Shown here piece after piece: positions 24,796 through 32,318 of a DNA stretch of 64,000 nucleotides (its first letter is position 1; every line of letters begins with the position of its first letter). The stretch spans positions 1-64,000 of the forward strand of contig CANMOY010000005.1 of NCBI GenBank assembly GCA_947499595.1, given 5' to 3'. The DNA comes from an uncultured Mesonia sp. Lineage in GTDB: Bacteria; Bacteroidota; Bacteroidia; Flavobacteriales; Flavobacteriaceae. The notes under the pieces are model-generated. The model was not told the DNA's origin, ran no database searches, and was given only the letters and a program-made list of their open reading frames with translations. Both the position numbers and the translations under genes were made by a program.

Positions 24796-25020
24796 CCAAT
24801 CAAAATCCAACTTCAAACCAAAAGCTACAAATTCTTTCTGTTCATTTTTGCTTGATCAAAAACGAACCAAAAAATCAAGAATAGTTGAGGAAATTGCTTA
24901 AAGCTGAAGGTGTTCAACTTTAAGCATCTCTCGTTCCTTTTCGCTGCATGCTCTTTTTCGCTATCGCGAAAAGCACTTCCGCTTGTCACTCGCTATTTCT
25001 GAAACTATTCGGGTTTTTAA
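24796..25020 (+). repeat. Family C repeat, copy 2
   Basis: Near-identical to 18043-18264 over its whole length. It marks the right side of the block inserted between the two A-B arrays. Confidence 0.75.
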
Positions 25021-25031
25021 TTAAAAATAAA

Positions 25032-25110
25032 TTCGCTACTTTTCGACTTGTTCTCGATACTTCGCATTTTTGGTTTACCCCAAAAAAGCGAAACTCGAAC
25101 TGACAGGGCG
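25032..25110 (+). repeat. Family B hairpin repeat, copy 9
   Basis: Outer arms GTTCTCGA/TCGAAC; inner stem slightly shortened (TTCGCATTTTTGG with CCAAAAAAGCGAA). Confidence 0.75.
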
Positions 25111-25127
25111 TGTTTTGGAATTATTTT

Positions 25128-25375
25128 ACACACCAACAGCCCAATTCAAAAAGCGTTTCAAAGCAGCGCTTTGCAATCTTTTTCTTCAGTATAACTTGTG
25201 TTTTGCGTGAAGAATTGGTGAAGCCTTGGAGCCAATTTAGCGAAATACAAGTGGTTTTCAGCAAAGCTGAAAAATACCTCAGAAAAAGTGTACTTTCTTT
25301 TGTTTCGTTTTCTCCTGTATCCGACGAGCGCAGCGAGAGGAATACACCGTAAAGAAAATGAAAATTAGGACATAG
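25128..25375 (+). repeat. Family A structured repeat, copy 6 (long variant)
   Basis: First loop AGC; third hairpin TTTCAG-CAAAG-CTGAAA; 3' GTATCC...GGAATAC module. First A of the second array. Confidence 0.8.
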
Positions 25376-25422
25376 AAAGATTGATGAATTGTTAAGATGT
25401 AGGTTTTGAAAAAGTAAATAAA

Positions 25423-25501
25423 CTCACTACTTTTCGACTGCACTTCGATACACGGGTGTTTGCCTATCGTCAAAAACCCGCACTCAGTGTGACAAGGCAG
25501 G
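25423..25501 (+). repeat. Family B hairpin repeat, copy 10
   Basis: Inner stem CGGGTGTTTG...CAAAAACCCG; right arm CAGTGTGACAAGG. Confidence 0.7.
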
Positions 25502-25519
25502 TTTTAGAGTTATTTTACA

Positions 25520-25737
25520 CACCAGCAGCCCACGTCAAAAAACGTTTCAAAGCAGAGCTTTGCAATCTTTTTCTTCAGTATAACTTGTGTTTTGCGTAAA
25601 GAATTGGTGAAGCCTTGGAGCCAATTTAGCAAAATACAAGTGGTTTTCAGCTTGCCTGAAAAATACCTCAGAAAAAGTGTACTTTCTTTTGTTTCGTTTT
25701 CTTTATACAAGTAAAGAAAATGAAAATTAGGACATAG
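25520..25737 (+). repeat. Family A structured repeat, copy 7 (reference copy)
   Basis: Hairpins: CAAAGC-AGA-GCTTTG at 25548-25562; ACTTGTGTTTTGC (25583-25595) with GCAAAATACAAGT (25629-25641), enclosing AATTGG/CCAATT (25602-25607 and 25621-25626); TTTCAG-CTTGC-CTGAAA at 25645-25661; CTTTA...TAAAG at 25701-25716. Confidence 0.8.
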
Positions 25738-25785
25738 TATTATTTATGAATTGTTATCATGTAGGTTTGGAAAAAGAAAATAAAC

Positions 25786-25863
25786 TCGCTACTTTTCGAC
25801 TAGCTCTCGATACACGTTCTTATGGCTCTCGCCATAAAATCGCACTCGAGCTGACAAGGCAGG
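25786..25863 (+). repeat. Family B hairpin repeat, copy 11
   Basis: Outer arms AGCTCTCGA and TCGAGCT pair; inner stem TTATGG-ctctcg-CCATAA. Confidence 0.75.
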
Positions 25864-25880
25864 TTTTAGAATTATTTTAC

Positions 25881-26098
25881 CCACCAGCAGCCTAATTCAA
25901 AAGCGTTCCAAAGCAGAGCTTTGCAATCTTTTTCTTCAGTATAACTTGTGTTTTGCGTAAAGAATTGGTGAAGCCTTGGAGCCAATTTAGCGAAATACAA
26001 GTGGTTTTCAGCAAAGCTGAAAAATACCTCAGAAAAAGTGTACTTTCTTTTGTTTCGTTTTCTTTATACAAGTAAAGAAAATGAAAATTAGGACATAG
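25881..26098 (+). repeat. Family A structured repeat, copy 8
   Basis: Third hairpin loop CAAAG; short 3' variant. 361 bp after copy 7. Confidence 0.8.
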
Positions 26099-26146
26099 AA
26101 AGATTGATGAATTGTTAAGATGTAGGTTTTGAAAAAGTAAATAAAC

Positions 26147-26224
26147 TCACTACTTTTCGACTAGCTCTCGATACACGTTCTTATGGCTCTCGCCAAAAAC
26201 CCCCACTTGGTGTGACAAGGCAGG
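26147..26224 (+). repeat. Family B hairpin repeat, copy 12 (chimeric)
   Basis: The left half matches copy 11 (TAGCTCTCGATACACGTTCT), while the right half is of the other type (CAAAAACCCCCACTTGGTGTG), so the stem no longer pairs. Confidence 0.7.
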
Positions 26225-26246
26225 TATTAAACTACTAAGTACCTAG

Positions 26247-26343
26247 TGCTACCTTTTGAGAGTCCCGAGAATTCGGGATCTCGATACTTCGCATTTTAGT
26301 TCTATCGCCCAAAAATCCAAAACTCAAATGATGACAAGGCGTG
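26247..26343 (+). repeat. Family E palindrome and family B copy 13
   Basis: CCCGAGAATTCGGG followed by a degenerate B hairpin with ATTTTAG/CAAAAAT. End of the repeat field. Confidence 0.55.
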
Positions 26344-26377
26344 GTTTCAAAACAATTTAAAGACTTAAGTACGTATC

Positions 26378-26414
26378 AAAAAAAAAGCATCCGCGTTGGC
26401 GGATGCTTTTTTTT
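26378..26414 (-). terminator. Terminator of the gldKLMN operon
   Basis: AGCATCCGC-gttg-GCGGATGCT flanked by A and T runs, directly after gldN in the minus direction. Confidence 0.85.
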
Positions 26415-26428
26415 ATTTTAGAAACGGA

Positions 26429-27328
26429 TTAGTAATTCCACATATCCGATTCAAAGTTACGTATAGACTCTTTGATACGATTTGATTCTAGCAACTGCAT
26501 CAAGGTATTGTCTGCAATGTACTCATCTACTTCACGGTCACCATAAACGTTATCTTCTTTGTAAACCATGGCGTCGAAACGTCTTGAGTTTAACAAATGA
26601 TCAAAGGTAAGCGGGTGTGCTGTGTTTTTAGCATTGAATACATAATTGCTATGCAACTGCTTTCTGATTTCGGGATAGTATACCCAGAACAATTCTACGG
26701 GTACCACCTCTAAATCTGGATTCTCCTGCTGCTGCAATTTGTTTTGAGCAGAGATTACCACTGGAGCGATAGCCAACAAGCGGTATTTTAACTCGCCTTG
26801 TCTTTTATCGAAATACCAGTATCCTCTAATCTTATAAGCGTGAACATCAGCTGGCTTGATTTCGGCCATTGAGTAATGCCACTCTTCTAAAGGCTCTCCT
26901 GCATTTTCGGCTGCGATACCCGCATCGTTCAATACCTTTACAGACAAGTTGGTCTCCAACTGGTCCATCGGATATTTCTGATGAAAGTAAGAATCCATAT
27001 ACATGGTTACCTGGTCGGTTTTCACCGCGTCGATAATCACCTCAAACAAAGATTTTCTTCCTTGGCTGGTCTTATCTAAAGGATAAAGCAAAGGGAAGTT
27101 CACTCGCTGATTCAAATCTATGTATTCCCAAGTTGTTTTTGCCCACAAGATATCTCTATCGTCTACATAACCGTAGTCTAAAGGTTCCTGGTTGGCATCA
27201 TTCTGCACTTGAGCCTGACTTTTCTTCCCGATCTCTTCTGGTGATTCTGCATTTAGGATGTTCAGCTGCGCAAAACTCGCAAAGCTAAATCCTAGTGCAG
27301 CTAACATAAATAAACAACTCTTCTTCAT
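26429..27328 (-). CDS. gldN: Gliding motility / type IX secretion protein GldN
   Basis: 299 residues. A signal peptide (1-20, ending FASFAQ) exports it to the periplasm, where GldN (PorN) forms a ring with GldK under the outer membrane in the type IX secretion system. The body has the usual features: DDRDILWAKTTWEYIDLNQRVNFPLLYP near 55-82, an FEVIIDAV stretch and a Trp-Tyr-rich region VELFWVYYPEIRKQL. Length matches GldN of Flavobacteriia. It is the last gene of gldK-gldL-gldM-gldN, 19 bp after gldM, and a strong terminator follows. No second gldN/gldO copy is visible. Confidence 0.95.
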   Translation of the reverse strand: MKKSCLFMLAALGFSFASFAQLNILNAESPEEIGKKSQAQVQNDANQEPLDYGYVDDRDILWAKTTWEYIDLNQRVNFPLLYPLDKTSQGRKSLFEVIIDAVKTDQVTMYMDSYFHQKYPMDQLETNLSVKVLNDAGIAAENAGEPLEEWHYSMAEIKPADVHAYKIRGYWYFDKRQGELKYRLLAIAPVVISAQNKLQQQENPDLEVVPVELFWVYYPEIRKQLHSNYVFNAKNTAHPLTFDHLLNSRRFDAMVYKEDNVYGDREVDEYIADNTLMQLLESNRIKESIRNFESDMWNY

Positions 27329-27347
27329 ATACGTTTTTAATTTAATA

Positions 27348-28904
27348 TTAATCTTGTAGTTCTATAATTAATGGATTTACTCGTTGTAATTTATACTTCG
27401 AGTTACCGGCTACTTTAGCCTGGATATCAAAAATCTGAACTACCGAACCTCTTTTTGCCGAGTTCAAGGCTGCTTTTGCAGCGGCATTTAAACGGTTACC
27501 GTTAACTTGTACTACTGGTTTACCCATTACCTGGAATTTAAATCCAGATACATTTAAATTCAAGTCGAAATCAAAGTCTGGTAATTTGGCTGCGATCGGT
27601 GATACTTCAACCGCACGCTTACTCATACGAATAGCACCATTACCACCATCTTTAGCTCCGATAACTCCTAATGGACGTGGAATTTCTTTGATACGGAAAA
27701 CCTTGCTAGAAGATACTGATTTACCTCCTGGTAAAGTTCCAGACACGTTAATTTTAACCTCTCTTGCTTTTACGTTGGTTACATCCATCACATAAGCTCC
27801 AGCTCCGCTTGCTGGAGATAAACCAGGTGCTTGAGCATTTACCTGTGGTACACCAGGAATAGAGATGGTCATTGGGTTTTTAACTCCACGGTAAACCACG
27901 TTCATCTTATCGGCTGAAATCACAGCTGAGTTAGGTTCAGGAATTACGGTATAAGCGCTCTTTACAGGAATGCTTACAATCGAATCTCCTTCTTTAAACT
28001 GCAACTCTCCTTTGATTTCTTGCTGCCCTACATTTCCGGCTGGGAATTCTAATTCTACCTGACCGGTTTGGTTTTCTAATTCTTTGTTGTTGATTACTAC
28101 TTTATCAAAAGTAAGTGAGTTATCAAAACGACCCAATACTACTTTACCTTTAAAGCTCTCTCCACTGAAGAATGCTGTTTTCTCGGGTACCACAATTGCC
28201 TCGTAATTACTCATCGATAATTGCGAAGTCATTTGACCTTGCAACATAGCCGATAATACTTGGCTTTCTGTAGTTTTAATATCCGCTTGAATCTTAGTTA
28301 ATTTAGTTACCGATGCGATTAATGGGAAACCAACATAGTGGTAGTTTACCCAGTGCTTCTTAATTCCGTCACGTGTAGCCACTTTATTATCGTCACCACC
28401 GGTTGAGAATTTATCGGCAACATCTTTTTTGATATCGTCATAACCTTCTCCTAATTCTCCTATAACCGTTTGGCGATAAGCGATGATTTTATTCATCAAC
28501 TCCTCCCCTTTAGGTTGTAGTTTTCCACCTTTCCAGAACAACTCATCGAAATAAGCTGTTTTGTCCATAGTTTCGTAATCTTTAGGATCTTTTACTCCTT
28601 CTAATGCACCGGCTTTTAATTCACCGATGAAGTTATACAAGTCTGATGAAGCTGCGCTAATTTTAGCCGCTTTTTCTTGTAAAGGCTTGTATTGTTTAGG
28701 TTGTTCTGAAGCTTTTTCGGCTAGACCGGCCATAAAGTTGGCATTACGAGCGGTAGCCGCTGTATTGGCCTCATTAAAGCTTTCATTGATTGAACCAAAA
28801 GCAGACAATACTTCTTTTGACATATTTAGGGCCATCATTGCGATGAAAACCAAATACATCAAGTTAATCATCTTCTGCCTTGGGGTTTGTTTTCCTCCTG
28901 CCAT
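27348..28904 (-). CDS. gldM: Gliding motility / type IX secretion protein GldM
   Basis: 518 residues. MAGGKQTPRQKMINLMYLVFIAMMALNMSKEVLSAF is the conserved cytoplasmic tip plus the single membrane helix (about 12-32) that with GldL makes the proton-driven rotary motor of the type IX system. The periplasmic part has a helical first domain (D1, about 40-220) and then three beta-rich domains ending with the typical NPLIIELQD. All regions of full-length GldM are present. It lies between gldL and gldN in the conserved order. Confidence 0.96.
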   Translation of the reverse strand: MAGGKQTPRQKMINLMYLVFIAMMALNMSKEVLSAFGSINESFNEANTAATARNANFMAGLAEKASEQPKQYKPLQEKAAKISAASSDLYNFIGELKAGALEGVKDPKDYETMDKTAYFDELFWKGGKLQPKGEELMNKIIAYRQTVIGELGEGYDDIKKDVADKFSTGGDDNKVATRDGIKKHWVNYHYVGFPLIASVTKLTKIQADIKTTESQVLSAMLQGQMTSQLSMSNYEAIVVPEKTAFFSGESFKGKVVLGRFDNSLTFDKVVINNKELENQTGQVELEFPAGNVGQQEIKGELQFKEGDSIVSIPVKSAYTVIPEPNSAVISADKMNVVYRGVKNPMTISIPGVPQVNAQAPGLSPASGAGAYVMDVTNVKAREVKINVSGTLPGGKSVSSSKVFRIKEIPRPLGVIGAKDGGNGAIRMSKRAVEVSPIAAKLPDFDFDLNLNVSGFKFQVMGKPVVQVNGNRLNAAAKAALNSAKRGSVVQIFDIQAKVAGNSKYKLQRVNPLIIELQD

Positions 28905-28941
28905 AGTTAAATTTTGTAAATATTAATAATTCAATTTGGAC

Positions 28942-29589
28942 TTAGGCGTTAGGACGCATTGCCGTTAACATTCCTCCGTAAACATTGTTTAAGTTTGATA
29001 GGTTGCTAGTTAAGCTTTCCATTTCAGACTTTAACTTCACCGCGTTATCTGCTACCGCTTGGTTTACTTCGGCTTGCTTGCTAGTAGATTCTAATTGTAC
29101 TTTGTAAAGGTTGTTTAAAGATTCCATTTGAGATGCCGCTAAGGTCATTTCTTCGCTGTATTTCTTTTGCGAAGCAATAGCGTCTACTGTTGGAGCCATA
29201 TTTTTTGCCGCACCTTCGAAGTTTTTAATGCTTTCTCCTAAGCTTGCCATTAAAGCTCCATCTATCTTAGCTTCTTTCAACATATCGTCTAATTTCTTAG
29301 AAAGTGCACCTTGCGCATCTTTAGGATCTTCTACTAAGGTATTTCGCTTAGAACCTGAAGAAGCACCTCCTGCCAATTCTGGGTAAACCAAAGACCAATC
29401 TAATTCATCATCTACTGGTTCGAAAGCTGAAATAGCGAATACTAATGCCTCTACTACAAGACCAAGGATTAACATCTCGTTTCCAAAAGGCCAGTGCATA
29501 ATTTTAAATAGTGCTCCTAAGATTACTACCGCTGCTCCTAGACCATAAACCATATTCATGATTTTCTTTCCTTTTTTTGACTTTGCCAT
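28942..29589 (-). CDS. gldL: Gliding motility / type IX secretion protein GldL
   Basis: 215 residues. Two membrane helices near the N-terminus (about 9-29 and 34-56: MVYGLGAAVVILGALFKIMH, WPFGNEMLILGLVVEALVFA) hold the Lys/His and Glu residues implicated in the GldL-GldM proton channel. The rest is a long cytoplasmic coiled-coil tail (about 95-215). Together with GldM it powers secretion and gliding. Located 37 bp before gldM on the same strand. Confidence 0.95.
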   Translation of the reverse strand: MAKSKKGKKIMNMVYGLGAAVVILGALFKIMHWPFGNEMLILGLVVEALVFAISAFEPVDDELDWSLVYPELAGGASSGSKRNTLVEDPKDAQGALSKKLDDMLKEAKIDGALMASLGESIKNFEGAAKNMAPTVDAIASQKKYSEEMTLAASQMESLNNLYKVQLESTSKQAEVNQAVADNAVKLKSEMESLTSNLSNLNNVYGGMLTAMRPNA

Positions 29590-29651
29590 AATTTAAATTT
29601 TAGTTGTTTAAGTTAAGTTTAATTAAAATTGAGTTTGTTGTTTGTTTGTTC

Positions 29652-31031
29652 TTATCTCGGTGGCTGATTCAAGTCTAAATCATTACCTAAATAATCTTGT
29701 ACTGTTCTGAAACCGATATAACTTCTTGCCGAATCTGCATACTCGTAATCTCTCGAGCTTACTTGTAGGAAATAGGCTACATCTTTCCAAGAACCTCCGC
29801 GTACTACTTTACGCTTGTTGTTTTTATCGTTTACGTTCGGGTTCATCGACGAGTAGTAGTCGTATGAATCGTCTGAGTAAGATGAGTTTACCCACTCGGC
29901 CACGTTACCGGCCATATTGTATAAGTTAAAATCGTTTGGCTCAAATGACTTGGCTTCTACGGTATATAGCGCCTGGTCTGCTGCATAATCTCCACGCAAA
30001 GGCTTGAAGTTTGCCAAGAAGCATCCGCGATCGTCTTTTGCATACGGCCCACCCCAAGGGTAAGTAGCCGATTCAATTCCGCCTCGAGCAGCATATTCCC
30101 ACTCCGATTCAATTGGCAATCTATAGGTATTCACGTTATGCAAACCTTTTTCTTTACGGTAAGCATTATGCTTTAAAGTTCTCCAGTCACAAAATGCTTT
30201 GGCTTGTTTCCAAGAAACACCCACTACTGGATACTCATCATAAGCCGCGTGCCAGAAATAATCGTTATGCATAGGCTCGTTATACGAGTAGCTAAAGTCA
30301 CGGATCCATACTGTGGTATCTGGATACACCTCAACTTCTTCGGTTTGAATGAAGTTGGAACGGTCGCCACGAGAACGGGCCGCAGCATCCATATCCATAG
30401 TTTTATAGCTGTATTTGAATTTAGTTACATCCATAAGACGCTCGCCGTTGTACGACTGGTCTTGAGGCAAGTACATTTCGTCCATTACATAAACGTAAGA
30501 CTCGTCTGGATACTCATCGGTTTTCCAGATGATATCTACATCCCAGTTCAAACGCTGGTTATTAGGGTCGTAGTGTTTTGAATACTGCTGGTAAGGCGTT
30601 TCTTGTGCCTGACCTCCTTTTTTATTGTTGGCATTTGCCGAACCTTTAAAGGCGAAATCGGCAATACTCGCGGTTTTACCACCTTGGCCACCGCCGCCAC
30701 CGCCGGCTAGCTCTGCCTCCTCGGCAAGTCGTTGTCTGATGATCGAATCTCTTACCCAATGTACAAATTCACGGTATTCTGAGTTCGTAATTTCGGTTTC
30801 GTCCATATAAAAGGATCGAACGGTAACCGTTTTGGTTGGGGCATTGTTCAAGCCAGCCACATCATCGTCAGATTTACCCATAATGAATGAACCACCGGGT
30901 ACCAGTGTCATTCCGTAGGGCTTCTCTGCATGCCACTGCTTTCCTTTTACTCCAACTAATTGACCTTTGTCTCCTCCGCCACAGCTGGCTAAGAATGAAA
31001 CTAAAGCAAGAACTGAAAAAACTTTCTTCAT
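29652..31031 (-). CDS. gldK: Gliding motility / type IX secretion lipoprotein GldK
   Basis: 459 residues. The signal peptide ends in a lipobox with C17 (FLASC-GGG), so the protein is an outer-membrane lipoprotein facing the periplasm. The body is the FGE-sulfatase fold: MTLVPGGSFIMGKSDDD, TITNSEYREFVHWV-like, then LPIESEWEYAARGG, NMAGNVAEWVNSSY and VVRGGSW. GldK with GldN forms the large periplasmic ring. A glycine-rich insertion (about 110-135) is a local feature. It is the first gene of the operon; a promoter-like TTG-N20-TAGGTTTA lies upstream on the minus strand around 31050-31085. Confidence 0.95.
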   Translation of the reverse strand: MKKVFSVLALVSFLASCGGGDKGQLVGVKGKQWHAEKPYGMTLVPGGSFIMGKSDDDVAGLNNAPTKTVTVRSFYMDETEITNSEYREFVHWVRDSIIRQRLAEEAELAGGGGGGQGGKTASIADFAFKGSANANNKKGGQAQETPYQQYSKHYDPNNQRLNWDVDIIWKTDEYPDESYVYVMDEMYLPQDQSYNGERLMDVTKFKYSYKTMDMDAAARSRGDRSNFIQTEEVEVYPDTTVWIRDFSYSYNEPMHNDYFWHAAYDEYPVVGVSWKQAKAFCDWRTLKHNAYRKEKGLHNVNTYRLPIESEWEYAARGGIESATYPWGGPYAKDDRGCFLANFKPLRGDYAADQALYTVEAKSFEPNDFNLYNMAGNVAEWVNSSYSDDSYDYYSSMNPNVNDKNNKRKVVRGGSWKDVAYFLQVSSRDYEYADSARSYIGFRTVQDYLGNDLDLNQPPR

Positions 31032-31142
31032 AACTATATCAGGTTAAGATAATCTAATTTTAAGGGCGTAAACCTATTTAATAATTTCCAAAAAAACAAT
31101 TTTTTATTTAAAAAAAAGTTAAAATTGGTGACAAATTGCTGA

Positions 31143-32303
31143 CTATAACTCGTTTTTTATTCTTGCTTTCCACCAAATGGCTGGTAATTTTTGGTTGCAA
31201 GCGCTCTCATAGTCTTCATAAGTACATGGCAATAACGTCGTATTTTCTAATTTATTGTTAATTTTTTTTGCAATTGGTACCTCAAGCCACCATCTACCGG
31301 TAAGCTGACTCTTATAAAACGTTAAAACATCGGTATCTACCGGGACTTGGTACTTGATAAAATCTTTTTTAGCGCTGGGTGAATTTTCATCCTTTCGGTA
31401 CACCACCCCTTCGATAAAATACCACATAATTTGGGCTACAAGGGTATTGGCCGCTTGGCAATTGGGCAAATCGTCTAAATGGTAAAGCCCCATACTCGAA
31501 ACTTGATCTCCCAAACCAGCGTAGCGGGCAATGGCGCAAATCTCCCGACCGTTAAAGCCGTTGGCCGTCATATTGGGCGCTGCCAAATGAGCGGGCTCGA
31601 TGGCATTTACATCGATACTAGCCATACTTGCGTTTCTAAATACCGGCTCTACTCGCTCGATTTGTTTACAGACCTCTCCTAAGCGATAGGTATCAAAATA
31701 AAGCTTCTCTAGCAAGTTGATCTCCTCTTGTGCATTGTAAAAGGTTTGGTAACCTATATTGGAATAATGATACAAGTTGAAAGGCTCTTCAACCACCATC
31801 TTTCCTACATAAGAATAGGGCCCAATAGGGGCGGCGGTATCACCCAAGTCGAATTTTGCATCTACATTCACATAATGCACCATTTGCCCATGGTTGTCAT
31901 AAGCTCGGTATTGGGCATAGGCCAAATCTTGGCTACCGCCTAATATCAAAAGAATGGTGTTTTGTTCTAGGCAATGCGCTAAACATTCTCGCAAGGCAAA
32001 ATAGGTATCTTGGGGTGTGGCACCGGCTCGAATATTACCCAAATCGGCTAGTTGTAGGGGCCAATTGCCACGGTGCATATGGTAAAAAGCTTTACGGATG
32101 GCTTCCCAGTTTTCAAAATCTGGGTTTTGCGCTTGTGTAGTGCGCGAATCTTTTACACCCAAAATAGCCACTTGCACATTTTCTAAATCGGGAAAAGCGC
32201 CAGCCTCCCGATAGGCCTGTATTTGCAAGCCTATACTCCCCTCGCCCAAATCTAAGGTTTCAAAAAAAGTTTCGGGCAAGGGAGTAAAAAATGATGTATT
32301 CAT
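31143..32303 (-). CDS. Arginase/formimidoylglutamase-fold protein with lost metal ligands
   Basis: 386 residues with the ureohydrolase fold. The three metal motifs are recognisable but altered: ILGGSQDLA (usual GGDHS; His replaced by Q125), VDAKFD (usual DAHxD; His replaced by K150), and SIDVNAIEPAHL (usual SxDxDxxDP; D231 kept, N233 and E236 substituted). Three of the six manganese ligands are therefore missing, so normal hydrolysis of arginine, agmatine or formimidoylglutamate is doubtful. It lies between topA and gldK on the same strand. The N- and C-terminal extensions (1-40, 300-386) are longer than in plain arginases. It could be a pseudoenzyme with a structural or regulatory role. Confidence 0.75.
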   Translation of the reverse strand: MNTSFFTPLPETFFETLDLGEGSIGLQIQAYREAGAFPDLENVQVAILGVKDSRTTQAQNPDFENWEAIRKAFYHMHRGNWPLQLADLGNIRAGATPQDTYFALRECLAHCLEQNTILLILGGSQDLAYAQYRAYDNHGQMVHYVNVDAKFDLGDTAAPIGPYSYVGKMVVEEPFNLYHYSNIGYQTFYNAQEEINLLEKLYFDTYRLGEVCKQIERVEPVFRNASMASIDVNAIEPAHLAAPNMTANGFNGREICAIARYAGLGDQVSSMGLYHLDDLPNCQAANTLVAQIMWYFIEGVVYRKDENSPSAKKDFIKYQVPVDTDVLTFYKSQLTGRWWLEVPIAKKINNKLENTTLLPCTYEDYESACNQKLPAIWWKARIKNEL

Positions 32304-32318
32304 AAATTATTAATCGGC

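Noticed and set aside
24701-24901. 65-codon plus-strand ORF reading into the family C repeat
   Set aside because: It spans the F and C repeats and has no independent evidence.
23011-26224. CRISPR array
   Set aside because: The repeated units are 200-bp and 75-bp elements at ~380-bp period, spacers are themselves repeats, and no cas gene is near.
23011-26224. Integron cassette array
   Set aside because: B hairpins recall attC sites, but there is no integrase, no cassette ORFs and the intervening DNA is one repeated sequence.
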